Source: Deltaproteobacteria bacterium (GTDB taxonomy: Bacteria; Desulfobacterota; Desulfarculia; Adiutricales; Adiutricaceae). Taken from it: a DNA stretch of 64,000 nt. Below are positions 53,589 to 62,514 of the stretch, one piece after another. The stretch covers positions 1-64,000 of the forward strand of contig JAISMF010000040.1 in assembly GCA_031276865.1 (NCBI GenBank). The letters are read 5' to 3'. Within the stretch, counting starts at the first letter, position 1, and each line of letters opens with the position of its first letter. The notes below the pieces were generated by a model. That model was not told the DNA's origin and made no database searches. It saw only the letters and a program-made list of their open reading frames with translations. The position numbers and the translations under genes were made by a program.

Positions 53589-55301
53589 ATGCTTGACACG
53601 ATTAAGGGGGGATTCCGAGTACTGGTAAACGAGACGCTCTACGCCGCGACCGAAACCAGGCAACTCCTAAAAAAAAGAGATCCGGGCGAAAGCCGCGTCC
53701 TTTACCACCGGACTCTCTTCATCAACACCCAGGTGGCCCTGCTCCAGAAGCAGACCATGGAGCTTTTCTTAGGGAAGACGGCGGGATACAAGGAAAGCCT
53801 CTTCCTTTTCGGAATATCCTCCATCGCCTCCCGCCTGGAAAGGATATGCGACATCCTCATAAACCTGGATCGTCAGGCGGGATACCTGAGCGATTTGAAA
53901 TTCTTAGCGCCGTTTTCTCCGGACGAGTATTTCGAGGTCGTAATCGACGGCGTTAAAAAAATCGTTCCGGCCTTGGAGCGCCGCGAGGTCTCTCTGGCCA
54001 TCCAGATGGGGCAAGTCGAGGAGAAACTTGACGCCCTCTACGCCGGAGGATTCGAAAAGATCATATCCGAGCTCAGCATGGGGAGCGGAAACCACGGCGA
54101 TCTCGTCACCTCTCTCATGATCATCCACTATTTGGAACGTCTGGGGGATCTCCTTTTAGAAATCGGGGAGAAGATCATCTACGTGATCTTAGGCGAAAAG
54201 ATCAAGCTGGAGCAGTATAAAGCCCTGGGCGCCGGACTAAAGGCCAGCGGGCGGGAAATGGAACTGGGCAAGACCGGTTTCAAATCCATCTGGGGCGGAC
54301 GCTCCGGCTGCCGCATCGGGGTGGTGGGAAACGCCCGCTTCCCCAGGGAGGGTGAAGCGGATGTTTACGATTCCGAAGACCGGGACCATGGCGACATATC
54401 GGACGTCCGCGAGACGGTGCTTTTCAAGCACGGCCCCGGGTTCAAGCTTTCGCGGGAGAAGGAGAAGCTGGAACTGTGGAACGCCTTGAGACCCGGTCTC
54501 ACGCCGGAGGTGAAGGCCTTCATTCCCGCCGATTCCCACCGCGAGGCCACTTTAATCCTGGAGTACGTTCCGGCGCGCAATCTTCAGACCCTATTTATGG
54601 AAAACGTCCCAAAGGACGCTTATAGAGGCCTGGAACTGTCGTTGAAAATCATGGCGGACATCTGGACGGAGACGAAAAGAGAGCAGCCTTCCTCCGCCGA
54701 ATTCATGCGCCAGGCTGAAAGCCGCCTGACGGAGAGCGAGTTTCTCTATCCGGAGCTAGTCAAAGACCACTGCTCCATCGGTTCCCTGGAGGCTCCTCCC
54801 TTTTCCAGGCTTATCTCGTCTTTGAAGCCGGTGGAACTAATGGCGCCATGCCCGAACTCTATGCGCATCCACGGCGATTTCAACCTGAGCAACATCCTTT
54901 TCGACGAAAACAGCGGTGAAATACGCGTGCTGGATCTGCACCGCAGCCGGGAAAACGATTACGTTCAGGATGTCTCCGTTATGCTGGTCTCCATTTTACG
55001 GCTGCCCGTCTTCAAGGCGGACGCCAGAAAACGCCTGAACCTGGCGGCCCGAAACACCTACCTGTTCGCGCTTGACTTCGCCCGCTCTTTAAACGACCGG
55101 ACCTTTGAAACGCGCCTGGCCTTCGGGCTGGCCCGATCCTTTTTAAGCTCGATCAGGGTGGTTTTGGAAGAGAAGCTGGCGCGGAAATTCGTGGAAAGAT
55201 CCAGATACCTGATGGAAAAAATATTCCACCACGCCCGGGAGGGGAAAGCGCTCGAGGATTTCCGGCTGAACGAGGAAATTCTTCGCATTGATTCCGACTG
55301 A
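53589..55301 (+). CDS. PhoU-like and aminoglycoside-phosphotransferase-like fusion protein
   Basis: About 570 residues from ATG 53589. The first 215 residues are all-helical and PhoU-like (LFGISSIASRLERICDILIN, then LMIIHYLERLGDLLLEIGEK). The C-terminal half is a kinase-like phosphotransferase with the Brenner motif MRIHGDFNLSNILFDE (about 424-439) followed by IRVLDLHRS, supplying the catalytic and metal-binding aspartates. A glycine-rich N-lobe is not obvious; LFKHGPGFKLSREKEKLELW may be its lysine region. The frame is intact. It probably forms an operon with the amphi-Trp gene. Neither the substrate nor the partner is known; phosphate- or stress-linked signalling is only a guess. Confidence 0.78.
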   Translation: MLDTIKGGFRVLVNETLYAATETRQLLKKRDPGESRVLYHRTLFINTQVALLQKQTMELFLGKTAGYKESLFLFGISSIASRLERICDILINLDRQAGYLSDLKFLAPFSPDEYFEVVIDGVKKIVPALERREVSLAIQMGQVEEKLDALYAGGFEKIISELSMGSGNHGDLVTSLMIIHYLERLGDLLLEIGEKIIYVILGEKIKLEQYKALGAGLKASGREMELGKTGFKSIWGGRSGCRIGVVGNARFPREGEADVYDSEDRDHGDISDVRETVLFKHGPGFKLSREKEKLELWNALRPGLTPEVKAFIPADSHREATLILEYVPARNLQTLFMENVPKDAYRGLELSLKIMADIWTETKREQPSSAEFMRQAESRLTESEFLYPELVKDHCSIGSLEAPPFSRLISSLKPVELMAPCPNSMRIHGDFNLSNILFDENSGEIRVLDLHRSRENDYVQDVSVMLVSILRLPVFKADARKRLNLAARNTYLFALDFARSLNDRTFETRLAFGLARSFLSSIRVVLEEKLARKFVERSRYLMEKIFHHAREGKALEDFRLNEEILRIDSD

Positions 55302-55400
55302 CGGTTTCGGAGCTCAGGCGCGTCCGGGCGGGAAAGGATCATGCGGGATCGAAAAAACCCAAGTCCCGGCGCCTCGAATCCGCTCCCCCGCGCGATCGGG

Positions 55401-55784
55401 CTACTCGGGCTGCCTGATGAAATTCATGCTGATCCCGTAGAGAGGAAACGACACCCGGTTTTTCTTATCGTCCGTGAACACGGCCGGAAAACAGTTGTTA
55501 CCTCCGTCAAGGCAGAAGTTCCACATTTTAGTATCCGGATTGCGGTTGTAGGTCACCTTGACGGTCTCCTCTCCGCGGCCGAAATTCACTATCATATCCT
55601 CCTCGCCGAAGACCACCGTCACATTCTGGCCGGCGGTGGCCAAAGAAAGCCCCAGCCGCACGTAGACGCTTTGATCCGTCGTGTCCAGATGCCAGGAACC
55701 CAGAAGCGGATTTTGATCTCCGCACCCTGAAAGAAAAAAGCATAGAGAGACAAAAAGGAGGGGAAACAATCTTCGTTGACGCAT
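55401..55784 (-). CDS. Small lipoprotein
   Basis: 127 residues. A signal peptide MRQRRLFPLLFVSLCFFLSG ends in lipobox LSGC, so the mature protein starts at cysteine 21 and is membrane anchored. The rest is a beta-rich domain (LLGSWHLDTTDQSVYVRLGL and KVTYNRNPDTKMWNFCLDGG) of the kind seen in small lipocalin-like or META-like lipoproteins; no named family is certain. It is convergent with the kinase gene, and an 18-bp hairpin separates it from the upstream ackA on the same strand. Function unknown. Confidence 0.75.
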   Translation of the reverse strand: MRQRRLFPLLFVSLCFFLSGCGDQNPLLGSWHLDTTDQSVYVRLGLSLATAGQNVTVVFGEEDMIVNFGRGEETVKVTYNRNPDTKMWNFCLDGGNNCFPAVFTDDKKNRVSFPLYGISMNFIRQPE

Positions 55785-55830
55785 AGTTTCGTTGCCTTTA
55801 CGAAAAAACCGGGCGGACGTTTCAAATAGA

Positions 55831-55869
55831 TTTCCGGGTCGGAAGAAGCGTCTTCTTCCGACCCGGAAA
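55831..55869 (-). terminator. Very stable hairpin between ackA and the lipoprotein gene
   Basis: TTTCCGGGTCGGAAGAAG and CTTCTTCCGACCCGGAAA form a perfect 18-bp stem around a 3-base loop, followed on the minus strand by TCTATTT. It lies about 80 bases past the ackA stop and probably terminates ackA transcription. Confidence 0.75.
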
Positions 55870-55947
55870 AGTCTTAAGCTGATTTAGCGCCGCTCCGGCG
55901 GTAGGCCTGACGGACAGCGCGACGCCCCGACTCCTTGCCAATGAGGA

Positions 55948-57159
55948 TCAGGCTTTGTTTTTGAGAAGCTCCGTCGTGAACTCGGCGATGGCCAGCTCCT
56001 CGTTGGTGGGGACCACCAGGATCTTGATGGGGCTGTCGTCTTTGGAGATCGCCCTTATTTCGGAAGAACGCTCGGAGTTCTTCTTGGGACAGAGCTTGAA
56101 TCCGATGCCCTCCAGGCCTTCCAGAATGCCGGCCCTCAGGGTGGAGGAGTTCTCGCCGGCCCCGGCCGTGAAGACCAAGATGTCCAGCCCGCCCAGGGAG
56201 GCGATATAGGCGCCGATGTACTTGCGCACCCGGTAGGCGAACATCTTGAGGGCCGTTTCGCACTGCTTGTTGCCCTTCCCCGCCGCCTCCTCGATGTCCC
56301 GCAGATCCGACGAGCCGATGCCGCCGATCCCCAGGACGCCGCTCTCCTTGTTTAAGAGGGTGTCCAATTCCTGGGGGCTTTTGCCGGTGAGCTTCATGAT
56401 ATGCAGCACGACCGCCGGATCCAGATCTCCGGAGCGGGTGCCCATGATGAGGCCTTCCAGAGGGGTGAGACCCATGGAGGTATCCTGGCATTCGCCGCCT
56501 TTGACGGCGGAAACCGAGGCGCCGTTGCCCAGATGGCAGGTTATGATCCTCAAATCCTTGAGGGGCCTTCCGTCGAAGGCGGCCGCGGCCTTGGAGACGT
56601 ACTCGTGGCTGGTGCCGTGGAATCCGTACCGGCGGATGTGCTCGTCGGTGTACCACTTGTAGGGTATCGCGTAGAGGTAGACGTGGGGTTGCATGGTGGC
56701 GTGGAAGGCGGTGTCGAAGACCCCCACGTTGGGAACCCCGGGAAGCACGGCCTCGCAGGCTTCGATGCCGGCCAGATTGTGAGGGTTATGCAGCGGGCTT
56801 AAAGAGAAGCACTCCCTCACTATGTCTTTGGCCTCCTTGGTGAGGAGCACCGGTTTGGAGATCTTCTCCATGCCGTGGACGATTCGGTGACCGATGGCGT
56901 TGATGGCGGAGAGGTTGGAGAGCACGCCGTATTTCGCGTCCACCAGGTATTCGGCGATGACCTTGACGGCGTCGGTGGGATTCTTAACCGGAACAGGCTG
57001 CTGAAACTTCTCGCCCTTGTGGTTGGAGTACTTCATGCTGGTTCCTTCAATCCCGATCCTCTCGATGAGACCGTTGGCCAGCACCTGCTTGTTGTTGTCT
57101 ATATCGAAAAGCGTGAATTTTACCGAGGAGGAACCCGCGTTGATAACCAAAACGATCAT
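55948..57159 (-). CDS. ackA: Acetate kinase
   Basis: 403 residues, a standard length. It interconverts acetate + ATP and acetyl-phosphate + ADP. The phosphate motif VLVINAGSSSVKF (about 3-15) opens the protein. GYRIVHG-type sequence (GHRIVHGMEKISKP), FDTAFHATM, RRYGFHGTSHEYVSKAA and ITCHLGNGASVSAVKGG (about 207-223) carry the catalytic Asp, His and Arg region. VFTAGAGENSSTLR closes the adenosine site. No pta gene is adjacent; the phosphate butyryltransferase at 6012 is far away. It appears monocistronic with the strong hairpin downstream. Confidence 0.95.
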   Translation of the reverse strand: MIVLVINAGSSSVKFTLFDIDNNKQVLANGLIERIGIEGTSMKYSNHKGEKFQQPVPVKNPTDAVKVIAEYLVDAKYGVLSNLSAINAIGHRIVHGMEKISKPVLLTKEAKDIVRECFSLSPLHNPHNLAGIEACEAVLPGVPNVGVFDTAFHATMQPHVYLYAIPYKWYTDEHIRRYGFHGTSHEYVSKAAAAFDGRPLKDLRIITCHLGNGASVSAVKGGECQDTSMGLTPLEGLIMGTRSGDLDPAVVLHIMKLTGKSPQELDTLLNKESGVLGIGGIGSSDLRDIEEAAGKGNKQCETALKMFAYRVRKYIGAYIASLGGLDILVFTAGAGENSSTLRAGILEGLEGIGFKLCPKKNSERSSEIRAISKDDSPIKILVVPTNEELAIAEFTTELLKNKA

Positions 57160-57891
57160 GAGGAAACCCTTTCCAGCGTCGTTAAATTTCGAAACAATTA
57201 TTTAAATTACAATTTTAAATCTAAAAATCGCAAACGCAATAAAGCTAGAACGCTTATCCTCGGGATTATAACGACAAACCGGGCGTTTAACAAGATATTT
57301 TTAAACGACGGGGGGGGAAACGGAGGCGGCCCCGGTCCGGAAACGGAGCGGGGAAAGCGGCCGTCCGCTGGAAAAACGGGGCGGGAAATGGCGGTTAAAC
57401 TATTATAAGTAAATTTTAAATAATAATCCTAAAAATAGAATATTAAAACTAAAATTATAAAATTTATTCAGAATTATGAAGCCACGGGGATGAAGGACAA
57501 CGCGGGCCGCGACCCCGGGACGCCACGCCCCCACGCCCACCCCGCCGGCGAGGAGCCATGGCCGGAAGAAACGCTTTTTAACGCGAAAAGCCCCCGAAAC
57601 GCGAAGGCCGCCTGTCGCCAGGCGGCCTTCGGAATTCAAAAACGAAGCTTAAATGAAAAATCCCGAAATCGAAACGAGAACCCCGCCGCCTATTCGCGGC
57701 CCGTCCGTGAAAATAGACTCCAACGGGTCGATTAAAGGACGCCGCGCGTCGGACGCTTTTCACATTCAGCGAAAGTTGGATCATCCGAATCGGACGATTC
57801 GGAAGCGGTAAAATCTAGACGCAGGCTCCGCCGCCAGCCTTCCGCCGAAGAAGGCCGGGGAGGGGCGGAAGCGTTGCAACCCTGAATAATT
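57160..57891. other. Intergenic stretch between ackA and the SWIM gene
   Basis: No supported gene. Mixed composition: AT-rich tracts at 57180-57260 and 57400-57475 surround GC-rich DNA. It includes the upstream control region of ackA, but I cannot assign a promoter with confidence. Confidence 0.4.
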
Positions 57892-59772
57892 TTAGGCGCG
57901 GGCCTCTTTCCTGAGCTGTTTCCTGTAGAGCTTCGTTAAGGCCTCCTGGCTGGGGGTGTGGAGAGCCAGTCTGCCCTTGGTTTCTTCCCAGCGGCGGATG
58001 GTCGCGAGACACATATCCAGCTTGTAGGCGAATTCTTCCAGACTGAGGCCGAGATATTTGCGGAAGGCCTTGATGCTCCTTCCCGTGACGTTTTGGAAGT
58101 CCAGCTCGGGGATCCCCGCCTTCGCGGCCTTGGGGGTCTTGCCGCCCTTTTTGGAGACGGCGTTTTCGATTTTGCCGGCTTTGCGGTTGGGTTTTTGCTG
58201 CGTGATGGTTTGCATAGTAGTCCTGGTCCGAGTGAGGGCCGTTCCTGCGGCCTTTTTGGAGGGAGAAATACCCTTCTTCCCTTCATGGGTTGATTGAACG
58301 TTGCTGCGGTGAGACTTTTTCTCCTCTAAGGCGGCCCGGGCGGCGTCAAGAGTTATCTTGACGCCGGCTCCGTCTCCGGCCTTCTTTAATAAGCTTTTCT
58401 TTTTGGAGCGGGCGGATTCTTGAGACTCGACGGAGGTCGTCCGCGGCGCTTTACCTTTAACTTTGGTGAAGGTCAAGACTTTTCCGGCTTTGATATTGTT
58501 TAAAATCTCCTTCTTTTTGGAGCTAACGCTTCTCCGCCCCTCATCCGCGGCCGGAATCCCCGGATGATCTGACTCCTGATGAACGGTCTTCTTCAAAATC
58601 CCGCGCTGAGAGTCGAACGCCCTTTTGATTTCGGGCTGTTCTCCGTCTTTCACGGTTGGTTTTTCCCTCTTTTTCGTCTCCTCTTTAGACTGAGGAGCGT
58701 TATCGAGAGGAGACGAATCAGCCTCTAAAGGCGCTCCAAGGCCCGCCTGGCCGGGGGAAACTTCTTTTTGATCCCGCTTGAAGAAAGGATTGTGAATGCT
58801 TTCCAGGGCTCTTAATTCCTCATCGGCTTTCTCCTGTTCTTCGACTTGAGACTCCGAATACACGGAATCCACATCGATGGAAACCCATTTGCCTTTCGTT
58901 CGTCTGGCCTTACGCGCCCTGTAAGTCCGGCGTTTCTTTTCAACGGGGGGCTCGGCTAAATCCGCGTCCGACGTCTCTTGAGGCGTTTCAATTTGCGGCG
59001 ATTCCCTAAGCTCCCGCCTGGACTCCTGGCCGTTCCTGCGGCGGACGACAACCGGAGTCAAAAGCTCGGGTGGTTTCACTTGGATGGCCTGGGAGATGTC
59101 AAAAAAAGGATCAATCAGCTTGACCGGCTCGGTTTTGTCCTCGATCATACTGCCGGAGGGCTCGGAAATGAGTTCCCAGGAGCTTACGCCTCTTAAATTG
59201 AAAAGAAGAGACGGATCGCCGTCTAAAATATGCGCCACTCCGCAGATGGAGGCCATCACGTGAGGGCACACTCCGTGAGAGTTGGATCGGCAGCCGCAGT
59301 TGACATGGATCTCGTCTTCCCGCGGAAATATTCCATTATCGGGATCAGTCAGAAGGTCCGCCGCCAGGGAGGACATCTTCCCGTTCATAAAATCGGAATG
59401 GGAAAAAATCACGCCGTTCAATTCTTCCTTCAAAGAGGACCATTGTTCCGGACTGACGGGATTGACGGATATTTTAACATTATAAAGATCGGAGTCTAAA
59501 ATCTTGGCGGATATCACTCCCCTCTGAACATCCAGGTGACAAACGGCGTTATTTCTAACATAACTCCTCGCCTTTGTCATAGTATGAGAATAGTCGGAAA
59601 GCGAGTCGAAGTGGTTTGTCCAGGCTTTACCCCAAAAGCCCTTGCAAATGGCGGCGCCGTTAAGAACCAGAGGGTTCACATTGGCGTTTGATTTCATAAG
59701 TTCGGAAACGACCCGGCTAGCTTTCACACGCTTTTCAGCTACTGTCTCATAAGCCCGGTTGGTTGGCAGCAT
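57892..59772 (-). CDS. SWIM zinc-finger protein with C-terminal helix-turn-helix
   Basis: 626 residues. An N-terminal domain (FWGKAWTNHFDSLSDYSHTM, about 46-65) and the SWIM motif HVNCGCRSNSHGVCPHVMAS (about 156-175, C-x-C...C-x-H) match proteins usually paired with SNF2-type helicases. About 230-550 is low-complexity, charged and Lys/Ser/Glu-rich (for example RTYRARKARRTKGKWVS). The last 65 residues (SIKAFRKYLGLSLEEFAYKL, then ATIRRWEETKGRLALHTPSQ) form an XRE/MqsA-like helix-turn-helix. AGGGA six bases upstream of the ATG supports the start. A DNA-binding or chromatin-type regulator is likely. No SNF2 gene is in the window, and the SWIM-HTH fusion is unusual. Confidence 0.8.
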   Translation of the reverse strand: MLPTNRAYETVAEKRVKASRVVSELMKSNANVNPLVLNGAAICKGFWGKAWTNHFDSLSDYSHTMTKARSYVRNNAVCHLDVQRGVISAKILDSDLYNVKISVNPVSPEQWSSLKEELNGVIFSHSDFMNGKMSSLAADLLTDPDNGIFPREDEIHVNCGCRSNSHGVCPHVMASICGVAHILDGDPSLLFNLRGVSSWELISEPSGSMIEDKTEPVKLIDPFFDISQAIQVKPPELLTPVVVRRRNGQESRRELRESPQIETPQETSDADLAEPPVEKKRRTYRARKARRTKGKWVSIDVDSVYSESQVEEQEKADEELRALESIHNPFFKRDQKEVSPGQAGLGAPLEADSSPLDNAPQSKEETKKREKPTVKDGEQPEIKRAFDSQRGILKKTVHQESDHPGIPAADEGRRSVSSKKKEILNNIKAGKVLTFTKVKGKAPRTTSVESQESARSKKKSLLKKAGDGAGVKITLDAARAALEEKKSHRSNVQSTHEGKKGISPSKKAAGTALTRTRTTMQTITQQKPNRKAGKIENAVSKKGGKTPKAAKAGIPELDFQNVTGRSIKAFRKYLGLSLEEFAYKLDMCLATIRRWEETKGRLALHTPSQEALTKLYRKQLRKEARA

Positions 59773-62514
59773 AGAAGATCCCTGACGATATTTAGCACAT
59801 CAAATTAGGCTGAGGTTGTATTATTCAAAATAAATTTATTTGAAAAATACAAAACAAACATAATATTGAATAAATTATAATAAACAAGATATAAAGAAAA
59901 AAAAGAATAAAACAACGAGGCGATTTTGAATGAGGTTCCCGTATCAAAATACTAAACCGGCTTGAAAAGGAGCGAATATCCCGATCGCCGAAAATTATTT
60001 TAAAGATGGAAACATTTTTTGAAAAAACGAAATTCTAATCTCCGTTTGAAAAAAAAGCGAAAAATTAAAAATTGACGCGCGGAAAGTCTGAAATTGAAAT
60101 TTGTTTAGCTTCCTGACGCAAAATATGGCATAAATCATAATCGCGTATCGCCCATAAAGTAGATGGTTCCATAAACTTAAAAGAGCGGCGGGTTATTTGA
60201 TAGGCGTCATAATTATATTGAAAAAATTAATTGGCCTACGAAGACGGTTTTCAAAAGAAGACGATTCGCGCCGGCGGGGGGTTAAAGAAATACGAATCTC
60301 GGGTTTCGGCAATCGATCGAAATATCGAACTCAAACGCTTTTAAATACGTTTTATTGAATATAAAATAATATTAAATATCAAAATATCTATATATCTCAT
60401 CATACTTAACTCGGCGAAAATGGCTAAAATCACTGGCGCCTTAAACAATGGCGAGGGATGAATCCGGCCTTCAATCCTTCAGCCAGGGATGGAACCACGG
60501 AGGCGGACGATACGGGCCCGGAATGACGGCCCAATCCCCGACCGCCCCGCTTCCCCGGCGCGTCATATCGCGATTTCTATTTCTCGGCGGCCGTAAATCA
60601 GTCCGTGGATGAACGAAGGGTCCTTTCTAACGGGAATGTCATGAACTATAGTTTATTCAGCTCCGACGGTATAGCCCGGTTGTTAAACAAATGGTAGTCG
60701 CCGAGGCTTGGCGCGGAAACAAACCCGCTCCGGCGAAGGGGTGATTAAAGCTCACCCAAAAGCGAATTCGGAGGCGCCGCGGTCACAACCCGCTCAAAAT
60801 AGGGTAAAAATTAAAAAACGCGGCCGAAAAGAAGCATCAGAGCGTTTTATCGGTCCAACTTAAATTTAGCGAGAATAATTAAAAAAAATTTGAAGAAGAA
60901 AAGATAAAACCACTGACAAAGAAAAGGAAGAACAAAATTTACCCCTTTGGAGGAAAGAACAGAGGCGGTATAAGCCTCCGGTCAACCAGAGGGAAGAAAA
61001 AGACTGTTTTTCCGGTCGGCGTGGATGACGCATGGTCTTGTTTCTTATTTTCGGCAGGTCCAAAAGTCATCCCCGCGTTTCCATTAAAAGAATTATAACA
61101 TAGTCGAATTCAAAAAAACAAGAGAAAAAATAATTTTTTTTTTAATCCTGTTATTTTTTTGGGGTCTTAAGCCTTCGTAGCCCGATAAAATTAAAATATT
61201 AAATATTTTTTGAGTTAAATATGGAAATTTTTAAATTTTTTCGCCAAAAAGGGCCGTAGAACGCTCCAGGAAAACCTCCGCTAAAACCCAAAACGACATT
61301 TATTTTAAAATAGCCAAGAAAATATAGTTTGAACGCCTTTATTTTGACTTAAAATGAGAAATATAACAAGAAACAGTAAAAATAGCCTTAAAACACCGAA
61401 AAATTTTCACCTTAGAGTTAGATCGATTCAGCTTTGACACGCTCCCCCGATTTCCGAACTTGGTCAAAAAAATCGCCAGGACATCTCAAAATGAACTGTA
61501 AAATCAATTTTTTTATCGGCCGCGTCGCTATATTGAGCAAAAAATCAAAATTTTAGGCTCTTTCTTGTATCAATACCTCACTTCAGTTTCAGATCACTAA
61601 GGGTGATTGGTGACATTTTCCAAAGAAAATCCGGTATCTTCGGGAACGTAAACAAGCCCGCTTGGTAATCTTTAATAAAATCCACTTCATGCCGCCGCCA
61701 GGAACCAGTTAAAAGATGTTTTATCTCAACGGACGCCGCGAAAGTCAGGTAAATTATAAGACGTCGGCGTTAAGCTATATCCGGCGGAGTTATTTCCCGC
61801 CTACAATCAGATTGAAAATTAAGCGGGGGGAAACATATCTCGGCCATGGAAAAAATGGAAAAAATAAGACTTTAAGCGGCGACTTATTTCGAAACGGGCG
61901 TAAATTGCTCCCTGGCGAAAGAAGCAACCAGTTCTTTCGCTGTCATTGAATTTTAAAATATCGGGAATTTTTACTGGATGCGTTCAGGGGCATTGAAAAA
62001 ATCTAGATCTGAACCACTGAAAAGGCGGGGCGGCAGGGCCGGAGATGGGTGGCTTGATGTTTAAAAACGATGTTTAAAAAACAAAACTCCCGTCTTGAGA
62101 CGGAAAATTTTTTACAAAAAGAGAATCAGCACGAAAGGAAAATACAACAGTACATTTAGAGAGTCAAGAAATATTTATAGCCAAGTTGTTATTCTTTGGC
62201 TGGGAAATCGTGAGATTGTTCTATATTATTAATAGCTAAATATAAAATTTAACAGTTAATTAAATTTTAAATATATTATCTTTAACTATTTTATGTTTCC
62301 AACTGACAAAAAATTTTTACAGGCCTTATCAAAAGTAATCTTTACCATAACTATAATATAAATATAAATATTTATTATTTTTGTTTAATTATAGGAAGTA
62401 TATATTTTAAAATTTATGAAATTTGGGTTCATAAATCTTAAATCAAGCTTTTTATGCGTCCGGTATAAACGAAAGGCGATCCGGCATCGTCCCAGTAAAC
62501 CGGGGGTCGGCCCG
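59773..62514. other. 2.7-kb AT-rich stretch without a supported gene
   Basis: Stops are frequent and no frame looks like a known protein. A short protein-like run of about 45 codons (60560-60697: SYRDFYFSAAVNQSVDERRV, then SLFSSDGIARLLNKW) might be a gene remnant. CCGTC-TTGA-GACGG followed by T-rich sequence near 62090-62112 is a weak terminator-like hairpin. No tRNA or other structured RNA was recognised, but small RNAs cannot be excluded. Confidence 0.45.

Noticed and set aside
60866-61063. 65-codon minus-strand frame with a hydrophobic end
   Set aside because: No start signal or homology by eye; isolated in a stretch with many stops.
61716-61949. 77-codon plus-strand frame
   Set aside because: Composition typical of chance frames, no ribosome binding site, no conserved motif.
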